Below the pieces are notes generated by a model. It was given only the letters and a program-made list of their open reading frames with translations, had not been told where the DNA came from and ran no database searches. A DNA stretch of 64,000 bases, taken from NCBI GenBank assembly GCA_964437445.1, contig CAYTGR010000012.1, positions 1 to 64,000 on the forward strand, read 5' to 3'. Numbering within the stretch: the first letter of the stretch is position 1; every line of letters starts with the position of its first letter. The translations under genes and the position numbers were made by a program. The DNA is from CAYTGR01 sp964437445. Lineage in GTDB: Bacteria > Chloroflexota > Anaerolineae > B4-G1 > SLSP01. Of the stretch, positions 33,607-41,740 are shown one piece after another.

Positions 33607-34827
33607 ATGGCTAAGCAGAAGTTTGAACGCACCAAGCCGCATGTCAATATCGGGACGATTGGTCACATTGACCACGGCAAGACCACCCTGACCGCTGCTA
33701 TTACCAGAACGCTGTCGCTCAAGGGTTGGGCTGAATTCAAGGCCTATGACGAGGTAGCCAAGGCCGATGCTAAGATGTTCCGCCGCGATGCGACCAAGAT
33801 CTTGACAGTGGCCATTTCCCACGTGGAGTACGAGACGGAAAAGCGGCACTACGCCCACGTGGACTGCCCCGGTCACCGGGACTATATCAAGAACATGATC
33901 ACCGGTGCGGCCCAGATGGATGGCGCCATCCTGGTGGTCTCGGCAGTGGACGGCCCGATGCCCCAGACGCGGGAGCACATTCTGCTGGCTCGCCAGGTGG
34001 AAGTGCCCGCCATCGTGGTCTTCTTGAACAAAGTGGACCTGATGGACGATCCCGAACTGCTGGAACTGGTAGAGCTGGAAGTCCGCGAGCTGCTCAGCTC
34101 CTACGGGTTCCCCGGCGATGAGACTCCCATCGTGCGCGGTTCGGCGCTGAATGCCCTTTCCTGCACCAGCACCGACCCCAACGCCCCGGAGTATCAGTGC
34201 ATTTGGGAACTGATGCGGGTCGTGGATGAGTATATCCCGACGCCGGAGCGCGCGGAAGACAAGCCGTTCTTGATGTCGGTGGAAGACGTCTTCTCCATCA
34301 AGGGCCGGGGCACGGTGGTAACCGGTCGTGTGGACCGGGGGACGATGGTCCCGAACACCGAAGTGGAAATCATCGGGCTGCGCGAGAAGCCGATGCGGAC
34401 CGTGGTCACCTCCATGGAAATGTTCCACAAGATCCTGGACAAAGTGGTGGCTGGTGACAATGCCGGTCTGCTGCTGCGCGGTGTGGGCAAGGAAGACGTA
34501 GAGCGCGGGATGGTCATTGCCAAACCCGGCTCCATCAAGCCGCACACCAAGTTCGAGGCCCAGGTCTATGTCCTCAAGCGTGACGAGGGTGGTCGCCACA
34601 AGCCGTTCTTCACCGGCTACAAGCCGCAGTTCTACATCCGCACGATGGATGTGACCGGTGAGGTCACCCTGCCGGCGGGCGTGGAGATGGTGATGCCGGG
34701 TGATAGTGTGACCATGGGCGTGGAGCTGATCATCCCCGTGGCTATTGAAGCCGGTCTGCGCTTTGCTATCCGTGAGGGTGGTCTAACCGTCGGCGCCGGC
34801 GTCATCACCAAGATTACGGAAGAATAA
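33607..34827 (+). CDS. tuf: Translation elongation factor Tu with atypical switch I
   Basis: A 406-residue GTPase that delivers aminoacyl-tRNA. The P-loop is GHIDHGKTT, the DxxG element is DCPGH, NKVDL is G4 and RGSALNAL follows; domains II and III are complete (GRGTVVTGRVDRG, HTKFEAQVYVLKRDEGGRHK). Switch I is unusual: residues 51-70 read AKADAKMFRRDATKILTVAI instead of the near-universal version ending in ARGITINT. It is about five residues longer. The Mg-binding Thr appears kept, in ILT. Switch II has GHRDYIKNM where bacteria usually have GHADYVKNM. AGGAGAGGG precedes the ATG. Last gene of str; a hairpin separates it from rpsJ. Confidence 0.95.
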   Translation: MAKQKFERTKPHVNIGTIGHIDHGKTTLTAAITRTLSLKGWAEFKAYDEVAKADAKMFRRDATKILTVAISHVEYETEKRHYAHVDCPGHRDYIKNMITGAAQMDGAILVVSAVDGPMPQTREHILLARQVEVPAIVVFLNKVDLMDDPELLELVELEVRELLSSYGFPGDETPIVRGSALNALSCTSTDPNAPEYQCIWELMRVVDEYIPTPERAEDKPFLMSVEDVFSIKGRGTVVTGRVDRGTMVPNTEVEIIGLREKPMRTVVTSMEMFHKILDKVVAGDNAGLLLRGVGKEDVERGMVIAKPGSIKPHTKFEAQVYVLKRDEGGRHKPFFTGYKPQFYIRTMDVTGEVTLPAGVEMVMPGDSVTMGVELIIPVAIEAGLRFAIREGGLTVGAGVITKITEE

Positions 34828-34828
34828 G

Positions 34829-34864
34829 AGAGATCAGGGGTAGGCTGGACCTATCCCTATCTCT
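34829..34864 (+). promoter_or_regulatory. Hairpin between tuf and rpsJ (attenuator-like)
   Basis: AGAGAT (34829-34834) pairs with ATCTCT (34859-34864) and GGGGTAGG (34837-34844) with CCTATCCC (34850-34857). It starts 2 nt after the tuf stop. There is no T tract, so processing or partial attenuation between str and S10 genes is more likely than full termination. Confidence 0.45.
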
Positions 34865-34883
34865 ATCTTGTGAAAGGTGGCTT

Positions 34884-35192
34884 ATGGCTAAACAGCGCAT
34901 TCGCATTCGGCTCAAGGGGTACGATCACCGGGTTCTGGATGAATCTGCGCGCCGCATTGTGGAAGCGGCGGAGCGGACTGGGGCTCACGTGGTGGGACCG
35001 GTGCCCTTGCCGACCAAAATTGAGCACTTCACGATCCGGCGGTCCACGTTCATTGACAAGGACAGCCACGAGCACTTTGAAGTGCGCACCCACAAGCGGT
35101 TGATTGACATCCTGGAGCCAGATTCCAAGACGATTGATACTCTGATGCGGCTCAACATGCCGGCCGGAGTGGACATAGAGATCAAGCTCTAA
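34884..35192 (+). CDS. rpsJ: 30S ribosomal protein S10
   Basis: S10 of 102 residues, standard length: IRIRLKGYDHRVLDESARRI, GPVPLPTKIEHFTIRRS, HEHFEVRTHKRLIDI and the final VDIEIKL. S10 binds the 30S head and also NusB in antitermination. AAAGGTGG precedes the ATG. It opens the S10-spc-alpha series, which runs without interruption to rplQ. Confidence 0.97.
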   Translation: MAKQRIRIRLKGYDHRVLDESARRIVEAAERTGAHVVGPVPLPTKIEHFTIRRSTFIDKDSHEHFEVRTHKRLIDILEPDSKTIDTLMRLNMPAGVDIEIKL

Positions 35193-35223
35193 GTCCACTG
35201 CCTTTGACGCCACCCGTTCACTT

Positions 35224-35276
35224 CACCCCCCCTGGTGCCTGGCTCACCGACCGGAGGGTCAGGGGCCGGGGGGGTG
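35224..35276 (+). promoter_or_regulatory. Structured leader between rpsJ and rplC
   Basis: CACCCCCCC (35224-35232) pairs with GGGGGGGTG (35268-35276), extended by GG/CC around a bulge. This 147-bp gap is the longest in the S10 genes and could host autoregulation by a ribosomal protein such as L4. No known leader motif is recognised. Confidence 0.35.
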
Positions 35277-35339
35277 CTGTGGGCAAAAATCTAAGGGATG
35301 ATGCGGCGTACCTGGCGCCGACAGTCCCGGGAGGTTTGA

Positions 35340-35990
35340 ATGAAAGGAATTTTGGGGAAAAAGGTTGGAATGACCCAGGTCATCAAAGAAAATGGGGAAG
35401 TAGTGCCGGTGACGGTGATTGAGGCCGGGCCGTGCTACGTGGTACAGGTCCGCACTGAGGCGCAGGACGGTTATCGCGCCGTGCAGCTAGGATTTGAGGA
35501 AGTACCGCCCAAGCGTTTGACTCAGGGGGAGCAAGGTCATTTGCGCCGCGCCGGGACACCGTTGCTGCGCCATCTGCGTGAGCTGCGGACCAGCTCCGGG
35601 GAGAGCTATGAGGTCGGCCAGCAGATTCTGGTGAATATTTTTCAGCCCGGCGAGCGGGTAGATATTGAAGGGATCAGCAAAGGCCGCGGGTTTGCCGGTG
35701 TCGTTAAGCGCCACGGGTTTAAGGGGCAGGGCCATACTCACGGCGCCTCCGATCGGGAACGCCATCCGGGTTCCAACAGCTCCACGACGACACCGGGGCG
35801 GGTTTACAAGGGGAAGCGCATGGCGGGCCATATGGGAGCGGCGCAGGTGACGGCCATGAACCTGGAAGTGGTGTTGGTGGATCCGGAACGCAATTTGTTA
35901 GCCGTCAAGGGGAGCGTGCCGGGAGCCAACGGCGGGTTGGTGCTGGTCAAGTATGCGCGGAAACAGAAGGTCGCAAAGGGGAGGAAGTAA
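35340..35990 (+). CDS. rplC: 50S ribosomal protein L3
   Basis: L3 of 216 residues, an early 23S-binding protein near the peptidyl transferase centre. Signatures are KGILGKKVGMTQVIKENGEV, SKGRGFAGVVKRHGFKG, HGASDRERHPGS and the loop GKRMAGHMGAAQVTAMNLEV. GGGAGG precedes the ATG. rplD follows after 1 bp. Confidence 0.97.
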   Translation: MKGILGKKVGMTQVIKENGEVVPVTVIEAGPCYVVQVRTEAQDGYRAVQLGFEEVPPKRLTQGEQGHLRRAGTPLLRHLRELRTSSGESYEVGQQILVNIFQPGERVDIEGISKGRGFAGVVKRHGFKGQGHTHGASDRERHPGSNSSTTTPGRVYKGKRMAGHMGAAQVTAMNLEVVLVDPERNLLAVKGSVPGANGGLVLVKYARKQKVAKGRK

Positions 35991-35991
35991 G

Positions 35992-36615
35992 GTGAACGTT
36001 CCGGTTTTGAATATGCAGGGTGAGAAAGTCGGAGAGGTTGACCTGCGCCCCGAGATCTTTGAGGCCCCGGTGAATGTGGCCTTGATGCACCAGGCCCTGG
36101 TCCGCCAGCTGGCGAATGCTCGCCTGGGGACGCACAATACCAAAGGGCGCGGCGAGATTAACCGCACCAAGGCCAAGTGGTATCGGCAAAAGGGGACGGG
36201 CCGGGCGCGCCATGGCAGCCGGTCGGCCAACCTCTTCGTGGGTGGTGGAAGCGCCCATGGGCCGCATCCCCACACCTATGAGAAGAAAATGCCCCGCCAG
36301 ATGCGGCGTGCGGCGCTGCGGTCTGCTCTGTCGGCCAAGGCTGCCGGGCAGCAAATCGTGGTGGTGGATCAGCTGGAGATGGCGGCTCCCAAGACCAAAG
36401 AGATCGTGACAGTGCTGCGCAACCTGACAGCGGATAGCGGTAAGACGCTGATCCTGTTGCCGGAGCGCAACCTCACGGTTGAATTGTCGGCCCGGAATCT
36501 GCCCGCGGTACAGACGTTGCGGGCGCATTACCTGAATATCCGGGATCTGCTGGGGGCCGATCATATCGTGATGCCGTTAGGGGCACTGGCAGTCGTGGAA
36601 GGCCTGTTGGGGTGA
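35992..36615 (+). CDS. rplD: 50S ribosomal protein L4
   Basis: L4 (207 residues) lines the exit tunnel; in E. coli it represses its own operon. The extended loop is visible as TKAKWYRQKGTGRARHGSRS with GGGSAHGPHPHTYEKKMPRQ. The GTG start at 35992 is one base after the rplC stop and follows GAGGAAG; a longer frame upstream would overlap rplC. Confidence 0.96.
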   Translation: MNVPVLNMQGEKVGEVDLRPEIFEAPVNVALMHQALVRQLANARLGTHNTKGRGEINRTKAKWYRQKGTGRARHGSRSANLFVGGGSAHGPHPHTYEKKMPRQMRRAALRSALSAKAAGQQIVVVDQLEMAAPKTKEIVTVLRNLTADSGKTLILLPERNLTVELSARNLPAVQTLRAHYLNIRDLLGADHIVMPLGALAVVEGLLG

Positions 36616-36618
36616 GCG

Positions 36619-36906
36619 ATGGATGTCTACGAAGTGATCGTGCGACCATTGGAAACTGAGAAGTCGGCGATTCAGCGCGAGATGGGCCAGTACCTCTTCG
36701 CGGTGAATCCGCGCGCGAATAAGATTGAGATCAAGCGGGCGGTGGAAGCCATCTACAATGTGAAGGTGGAGTCGGTCAATGTGATGAACATGGCCGCCAA
36801 GATCACCCGGCAGCGGGGCCGCCGTCCGGTGACACGCCGCCCGGTCTGGAAGAAGGCCGTGGTGACCCTGGCGCCCGGGCAGCGGATTGAAGCGTTGGAG
36901 GCATAA
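36619..36906 (+). CDS. rplW: 50S ribosomal protein L23
   Basis: L23 (95 residues) sits at the tunnel exit and docks SRP and trigger factor. Seen: VYEVIVRPLETEKSAIQREM, YLFAVNPRANKIEIKRAVEA and GRRPVTRRPVWKKAVVTL. It starts 3 bp after rplD; spacing shows tight coupling. Confidence 0.96.
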   Translation: MDVYEVIVRPLETEKSAIQREMGQYLFAVNPRANKIEIKRAVEAIYNVKVESVNVMNMAAKITRQRGRRPVTRRPVWKKAVVTLAPGQRIEALEA

Positions 36907-36909
36907 GCG

Positions 36910-37746
36910 ATGGGTATCAAGAAGCAAAATCCGACGACCCCCGGCCGACGGTGGGTGATCGGGTATACTTTTGAAGAAATCACCCGGACCAAGCCCGAGA
37001 AGAGCTTGCTGCGGCCAATGCGCAAGCAGGGGGGGCGCAACTCTTACGGGCGTGTGACCGTGCGGCAGCGCGGCGGTGGGCATCAACGGCAGTACCGGTT
37101 GATTGATTTCCGGCGCGATAAGCTGAATGTGACGGCGCGGGTGGAATCCATTGAATATGATCCCAACCGGACTTCACGGATCGCTTTGCTGGTTTACACC
37201 GACGGCGAACGCCGCTATATCCTGGCCCCGCTGGGGCTGAAGGCCGGCGATCTGGTGGTCAGTGCCACCGAGGGGGCCGAAATCCGCGTGGGCAATGCGA
37301 TGCCCCTGGAGCGGGTGCCCCTGGGGACCCTGATCCACAACCTGGAGCTGTACCCCGGTCGGGGGGGACAGCTGGTGCGTGCCGCCGGCGCGGCAGCGCA
37401 GGTGCTGGCGAAAGAGGGCGATTACGTCACCGTGCGGATGCCCAGCGGCGAGATGCGGCGGCTGCGCAAAGAGTGCATGGCGACGATTGGGCAGGTGGGG
37501 AACACGGAACATTCTAACGTCAAGCTGGGCAAGGCCGGGCGTCAGCGCTGGCTGGGCCGGCGGCCGGAAGTCCGTGGTTCGGCCATGTCACCCCGCGACC
37601 ATCCCCATGGCGGTGGTGAAGGGCGCCAGCCGATTGGGATGCCAGGGCCGAAGTCGCCGTGGGGCAAGCCCACGCTGGGTAAGAAGACCCGCCGCAATAA
37701 GCGGACTGATAAGTATATTGTCCGGCGGCGCACCAGCGGTCGCTAA
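36910..37746 (+). CDS. rplB: 50S ribosomal protein L2
   Basis: L2 (278 residues) is needed for subunit joining and peptidyl transfer. Seen: KQGGRNSYGRVTVRQRGGGH, RLIDFRRDKLNVTARVESIE, YDPNRTSRIALLVY and the C-terminal VRGSAMSPRDHPHGGGEGRQ with the functional histidine loop. It starts 3 bp after rplW. Confidence 0.97.
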   Translation: MGIKKQNPTTPGRRWVIGYTFEEITRTKPEKSLLRPMRKQGGRNSYGRVTVRQRGGGHQRQYRLIDFRRDKLNVTARVESIEYDPNRTSRIALLVYTDGERRYILAPLGLKAGDLVVSATEGAEIRVGNAMPLERVPLGTLIHNLELYPGRGGQLVRAAGAAAQVLAKEGDYVTVRMPSGEMRRLRKECMATIGQVGNTEHSNVKLGKAGRQRWLGRRPEVRGSAMSPRDHPHGGGEGRQPIGMPGPKSPWGKPTLGKKTRRNKRTDKYIVRRRTSGR

Positions 37747-37764
37747 AGATAAGGGAGGTAGCCA

Positions 37765-38046
37765 ATGTCGCGGTCGTTGAAAAAAGGGCCGTATGTAGAC
37801 CCGAAGTTGCTGAAGAAGGTTGAAGAGATGAATCGCGCCGGGGAAAAGCGGGTCGTCCGCACGTGGTCACGGGCTTCTGTGATCTTCCCCCAAATGGTCG
37901 GCCACACCATTGCGGTGCACGATGGACGTCGGCATGTGCCGATTTACATCACCGAGAACATGGTGGGTCACCGGTTGGGTGAATTTGCCCCCACCCGTAT
38001 GTTCCGCGGTCACATCACCAAAGAGAAGAAGGGCGCGGTCAGGTAG
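37765..38046 (+). CDS. rpsS: 30S ribosomal protein S19
   Basis: S19 (93 residues) of the 30S head: SRSLKKGPYVDPKLLKKVEE, RTWSRASVIFPQMVGHTIAV and HRLGEFAPTRMFRGH. GGGAGG precedes the ATG. Confidence 0.97.
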   Translation: MSRSLKKGPYVDPKLLKKVEEMNRAGEKRVVRTWSRASVIFPQMVGHTIAVHDGRRHVPIYITENMVGHRLGEFAPTRMFRGHITKEKKGAVR

Positions 38047-38060
38047 GAGAAAGGGGAATC

Positions 38061-38417
38061 ATGGGGCAAACAGTGAAGGCTTATGCACGACATATCCCGG
38101 TCACGCCCATCAAGATGCGGCGCGTCATCGGCCCCCTGCGCGGGATGCAGGCGCAACGAGCGTTGGAGCTGGTGCGCGTGCTGCCGCACTCGGCGGCGCA
38201 GCCGGTAGCCAAACTGCTGAAATCAGCACTGGCCAACGCCGATGAGATGGGATTGGACCTGGAGAGCTTGTACATCGTTCAGCTGGCCGCCGATGAGGGG
38301 CCGGGTGTCATGCCGGGCAAGGGCTGGCGGGCAGGCTGGGGCAGCCGGGGGCGCTATCGCCCGATCCGGAAACGCTCATCGCACATCACTTTAGTCCTGG
38401 AAGAACGGGCTGAGTAG
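38061..38417 (+). CDS. rplV: 50S ribosomal protein L22
   Basis: L22 (118 residues) lines the exit tunnel and is a site of macrolide effects. Seen: YARHIPVTPIKMRRVIGPLR, KLLKSALANADEMGLDLESL and the tunnel loop MPGKGWRAGWGSRGRYRPIR, with HITLVLEE at the end. It follows rpsS after 14 bp. Confidence 0.96.
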   Translation: MGQTVKAYARHIPVTPIKMRRVIGPLRGMQAQRALELVRVLPHSAAQPVAKLLKSALANADEMGLDLESLYIVQLAADEGPGVMPGKGWRAGWGSRGRYRPIRKRSSHITLVLEERAE

Positions 38418-38439
38418 GTGAATTAGAAGGAGGCTCATC

Positions 38440-39132
38440 TTGGGACGCAAAGTTCATCCTTATGGTTTTCGTCTAAAGATCATCCGGGACTGGCAATCGC
38501 GTTGGTACGCTGAAGGGCGCGCCTACTCGGAGATGCTGAAAGAGGATGCCGCGATCCGCTCCCTGATAGAACGAGAGATGCGTTCCCGCTCCAAAGACGG
38601 GCAGAGCGGTGTCTCGCGGGTAGAAATTGAACGTTTTCCGCCCAACCAGGTGTCGGTTATTATCTTTACGACCCGCCCGGGCATTGTGATCGGGCGCAAA
38701 GGCGAAAACGTGAAGGTGTTACGCCAGAATCTGGAGGCGCTCACGAAAGGGAAACAGGTCCACGTGGATGTGCAGGAAGTGGATCAGGCCGATCTGGACG
38801 CCAAGCTGGTAGCCGAGAACATCGTGGCGCAGCTGGAGAAGCGCATTTACCACACGCGGGCCATGAAGCGGGCGCTGCGGCAGGCGATGCGGTCCGGGGC
38901 ACAGGGGATCAAGATCATGTGCAGCGGCCGCCTGGCCGGCTCAGAAATGGCGCGCCGGGAGTGGTTGCGTGAGGGACGGGTGCCGCTCCAGACCATGCGG
39001 GCCGACATTGACTTTGCCAAGGGCGAGGCTCTGACGACCTACGGGCGCATCGGCGTGAAGGTGTGGATCTACAAGGGCGAGGTGTTGCCCAGCCGGTCCA
39101 CGGCCGCCGCAGAGCCGTCTCAGGATGCGTAG
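38440..39132 (+). CDS. rpsC: 30S ribosomal protein S3
   Basis: S3 (230 residues) guards the mRNA entry channel. The N-terminal GRKVHPYGFRLKIIRDWQSR, the KH domain IIFTTRPGIVIGRKGENVKV and the C-terminal IMCSGRLAGSEMARREW with GVKVWIYKGEVLP are all present. The start is TTG at 38440 with an excellent AAGGAGG site. Confidence 0.97.
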   Translation: MGRKVHPYGFRLKIIRDWQSRWYAEGRAYSEMLKEDAAIRSLIEREMRSRSKDGQSGVSRVEIERFPPNQVSVIIFTTRPGIVIGRKGENVKVLRQNLEALTKGKQVHVDVQEVDQADLDAKLVAENIVAQLEKRIYHTRAMKRALRQAMRSGAQGIKIMCSGRLAGSEMARREWLREGRVPLQTMRADIDFAKGEALTTYGRIGVKVWIYKGEVLPSRSTAAAEPSQDA

Positions 39133-39156
39133 TAGGGAGCGTAAGGAGGAATAGCC

Positions 39157-39591
39157 ATGTTAATGCCAAAGCGGGTGAAATACCGCAAGCAACAGCGTGG
39201 GCGCATGGTAGGCACCGAGAGCCGGGGCGTGGAGATCTCCTTCGGGGAGTACGGCCTGCAGGCTTTGGAGCCGGCCTGGATCACCGCGCGTCAGATTGAG
39301 GCGGCGCGCCGGGCGATTGTCCGGTACATGAAACGCCGTGGGAAGTACTGGGTCCGCATTTTCCCTGACAAGCCGGTCACGGCCAAGCCAGCCGAGACGC
39401 GCATGGGTAAAGGGAAAGGAAATGTAGATCATTGGGTGTCGGTCGTGCGGCCGGGCCGGGTGATGTTTGAGGTGGGTGGCGTGCCGGATGACGTGGCCCG
39501 CGAGGCGCTGCGCCTGGCGGCCCACAAACTCCCCATCAGGACTCAGGTGATTGCCCGCCTGGAGTCGGCTGAGGCGACGGCAGGAGAGTAA
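39157..39591 (+). CDS. rplP: 50S ribosomal protein L16
   Basis: L16 (144 residues) positions tRNAs in the A site. Seen: MPKRVKYRKQQRGRMVGTES, ITARQIEAARRAIVRYMKRR, RIFPDKPVTAKPAETRMGKG and GKGNVDHWVSVVRPGRVMFE. AAGGAGG precedes the ATG at 39157; an ATG two codons on is the alternative. Confidence 0.97.
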   Translation: MLMPKRVKYRKQQRGRMVGTESRGVEISFGEYGLQALEPAWITARQIEAARRAIVRYMKRRGKYWVRIFPDKPVTAKPAETRMGKGKGNVDHWVSVVRPGRVMFEVGGVPDDVAREALRLAAHKLPIRTQVIARLESAEATAGE

Positions 39592-39597
39592 GTGGGT

Positions 39598-39816
39598 ATG
39601 GAAACAAAGACGTTACGCGAATTGGCGACCGCAGAGCTGCAGGTGCGTTTGCAAGAGAGCCGCCGTGAACTCTTCAACCTGCGCCAGCAATGGTTTACTG
39701 GCGGGTTAGAGGATGCCAATCGGATGCGGGCTGTGCGTAAAGATATCGCTCGGATTTTGACAATTCTCCGGGAGCGCGAACTGGCGTCCCAGGGGCAGGA
39801 AGGAGGCGCGGCATGA
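39598..39816 (+). CDS. rpmC: 50S ribosomal protein L29
   Basis: L29 (72 residues) is a two-helix protein at the tunnel exit: TKTLRELATAELQVRLQESR, LFNLRQQWFTGGLEDANRMR and RKDIARILTILREREL. The ATG at 39598 is used; a GTG two codons earlier directly abuts the rplP stop. Its stop overlaps rpsQ. Confidence 0.93.
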   Translation: METKTLRELATAELQVRLQESRRELFNLRQQWFTGGLEDANRMRAVRKDIARILTILRERELASQGQEGGAA

Positions 39817-40064
39817 AAGAGCAGCGCAAACGGTTGGTGGGAATCGTCACCAGCGATAAAATGGATAAGACCATCGTAGTGGTCGTGGAGCGGCAGTACC
39901 GCCACCCCCTGTACAAAAAGGTGGTGCGGTCCACCAAGAAATATCTGGCCCACGATGAGGAAAATGCCTGCCAGGTCGGGGATCGGGTGCAGATTCTGGA
40001 AGCCCGTCCTCTGAGCCGCCGCAAGCGCTGGGTCGTGGAAGAAATCCTGGAGCGGGCTGCGTAA
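39813..40064 (+). CDS. rpsQ: 30S ribosomal protein S17
   Basis: S17 (83 residues), an OB-fold primary 16S binder: LVGIVTSDKMDKTIVVVVER, KKYLAHDEENACQVGDRVQI and LEARPLSRRKRWVVEEIL. The start ATGA overlaps the rpmC stop and follows AGGAGG. Confidence 0.97.
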   Translation: MKEQRKRLVGIVTSDKMDKTIVVVVERQYRHPLYKKVVRSTKKYLAHDEENACQVGDRVQILEARPLSRRKRWVVEEILERAA

Positions 40065-40084
40065 GCCGGCAAGGAGAAGGTGAA

Positions 40085-40456
40085 ATGATTCAGCAGGAGA
40101 CGCGGCTGACCGTAGCGGATAACACGGGCGCTCAGGAGCTGCTTTGCATTCGCGTGATGGGGGGCTCCCGGCGTAAGTATGGCTACGTTGGAGATGTGAT
40201 TGTGGCGACCGTCAAAGAGGCAACGCCTACCGCGGCGGTGAAGAAGGGCGATGTGGTCAAGGCGGTGATCGTGCGGGTGGCCAAGGAATACCGCCGCCCG
40301 GATGGTTCCTACATTCGCTTTGACGATAACGCAGCGGTGGTCCTGGACTCGGCGGGGATCAATCCCCGGGGAACCCGGATTTTCGGGCCGGTGGCCCGCG
40401 AATTGCGCGAAAAGGGTTTCATGAAAATTGTATCTTTGGCACCGGAAGTGCTTTAG
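40085..40456 (+). CDS. rplN: 50S ribosomal protein L14
   Basis: L14 (123 residues) forms an intersubunit bridge. Seen: MIQQETRLTVADNTGAQELL, VIVRVAKEYRRPDGSYIRFD and NPRGTRIFGPVARELREKGF. The gene is complete; its last 45 bases and 10 more are repeated after the N run, which is an assembly artefact. AAGGAGAAGG precedes the ATG. Confidence 0.97.
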   Translation: MIQQETRLTVADNTGAQELLCIRVMGGSRRKYGYVGDVIVATVKEATPTAAVKKGDVVKAVIVRVAKEYRRPDGSYIRFDDNAAVVLDSAGINPRGTRIFGPVARELREKGFMKIVSLAPEVL

Positions 40457-40466
40457 CCGGTGGTGA

Positions 40467-40566
40467 NNNNNNNNNNNNNNNNNNNNNNNNNNNNNNNNNN
40501 NNNNNNNNNNNNNNNNNNNNNNNNNNNNNNNNNNNNNNNNNNNNNNNNNNNNNNNNNNNNNNNNNN
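40467..40566. other. Scaffold gap of 100 Ns with duplicated flanks
   Basis: Exactly 100 N. The 55 bases before it (40412-40466) are identical to the 55 after it (40567-40621), so the two contigs overlap and no bases are missing. The true rplN stop to rplX start distance is 19 bp. The repeated 3' end of rplN after the gap is not a second gene. Confidence 0.95.
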
Positions 40567-40630
40567 AAGGGTTTCATGAAAATTGTATCTTTGGCACCGG
40601 AAGTGCTTTAGCCGGTGGTGAGGTGTAACA

Positions 40631-40954
40631 ATGAACCGGATTAGAAAAGGTGATACCGTAGAGGTGATCTCGGGCGACGACCGGGGGGAGCGCAATACCG
40701 TGTTGCGGGTGCTGCTCAAGGAACAACGGGTAGTCGTTTCCAAGGTCAACCTCATCACAAAGCATCAACGGTCCCAACGGGCAGGGCGGTCGCAGATGCA
40801 GGGCGGCCGGATCAAGCTGGAGGCTCCCATCCATCTGTCCAACGTGATGCTGGTTTGTCCGCATTGTAACCGGGCGACCCGCGTGGGCTATGAGCAGCTG
40901 GCTGATGGCCGCAAAGTGCGGGTCTGCCGCCGGTGCAACGAGGCGATTGATTAG
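40631..40954 (+). CDS. rplX: 50S ribosomal protein L24
   Basis: L24 (107 residues) starts 50S assembly. The KOW motif is GDTVEVISGDDRGERNTVLR, with ERVVVSKVNL-type continuation and GGRIKLEAPIHLSNVMLVCP. Two CxxC pairs (CPHC and CRRC) form a zinc ribbon. Coordinates are inflated relative to rplN by the false gap. Confidence 0.96.
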   Translation: MNRIRKGDTVEVISGDDRGERNTVLRVLLKEQRVVVSKVNLITKHQRSQRAGRSQMQGGRIKLEAPIHLSNVMLVCPHCNRATRVGYEQLADGRKVRVCRRCNEAID

Positions 40955-40964
40955 GAGGGGACCC

Positions 40965-41504
40965 ATGCAAAGACTGCGAACTATCTATGAACAAGAGGTC
41001 ACGCCGACCCTGATGCGGGAGTTTGGCTACCGTAACCTGATGCAGGTCCCCCGGATTCGCAAAGTGGTGCTCAATATCGGGGTGGGAGAAGCGCTGGATA
41101 ACCCGAAGGCCCTGGAGTTTGCCTCCACCGACCTGACCCAGATTACCGGCCAGCATCCGGTGATCACCAAGGCGCATCGGTCCATTGCCAATTTCAAGTT
41201 GCGGGAAGGCCGTTCCATCGGCGTCAAAGTCACGTTGCGCGGGGATCGGATGTGGGCTTTCCTGGACCGGCTCTTGAACGTGGCGCTGCCCCGGACTCGT
41301 GACTTTCACGGGGTAACCGACAAGTTTGATGGGCGCGGCAACTACAGTCTGGGGCTGCGCGAACAGTTGATCTTCCCGGAGATTGAATACGACAAAGTGG
41401 ACAAGCTACGGGGGATGGAGATCAACATCACGACGACGGCGGAGACGGATGAAGAGGCCCGGCGGCTGCTGGAACTGCTGGGGATGCCGTTCCGACGTGC
41501 CTGA
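40965..41504 (+). CDS. rplE: 50S ribosomal protein L5
   Basis: L5 (179 residues) binds 5S rRNA. Seen: RLRTIYEQEVTPTLMREFGY, IRKVVLNIGVGEA, KAHRSIANFKLREGRSIGVK and GLREQLIFPEIEYDKVDKLR. The ATG at 40965 follows AGGAGGGG; a longer upstream frame overlaps rplX and is rejected. Confidence 0.97.
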   Translation: MQRLRTIYEQEVTPTLMREFGYRNLMQVPRIRKVVLNIGVGEALDNPKALEFASTDLTQITGQHPVITKAHRSIANFKLREGRSIGVKVTLRGDRMWAFLDRLLNVALPRTRDFHGVTDKFDGRGNYSLGLREQLIFPEIEYDKVDKLRGMEINITTTAETDEEARRLLELLGMPFRRA

Positions 41505-41542
41505 GTGCGCAGACGAGCACGACGCACAAGAAGGAGTAGCGT

Positions 41543-41725
41543 ATGGCGAGTAAAGGAATCATTCTGCGAGAACAGCAGCGCAAATATCCGACGCGGGTGC
41601 GTAACCGCTGCAGTCGCTGTGGCCGTCCGCATGGGTACTATCGTCGGTTTGGCCTGTGCCGGATTTGCCTGCGTGAGCTGGCCTTAGAGGGGAAGATCCC
41701 CGGCCTGGTCAAATCCAGCTGGTAA
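41543..41725 (+). CDS. rpsN: 30S ribosomal protein S14, zinc-binding type
   Basis: A 60-residue type Z S14: ALKEQQ-like start (ILREQQRKYPTRVRNRCSRC), GRPHGYYRRFGLCRICLREL and GKIPGLVKSSW. Cys pairs CSRC and CRIC bind zinc. AAGGAG precedes the ATG. Confidence 0.96.
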   Translation: MASKGIILREQQRKYPTRVRNRCSRCGRPHGYYRRFGLCRICLRELALEGKIPGLVKSSW

Positions 41726-41740
41726 GAGGGAGTGGGGAGC

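Noticed and set aside
40567..40621. Second partial rplN copy after the N run
   Set aside because: It is the overlapping contig end, identical over 55 bases, not a duplicated gene.
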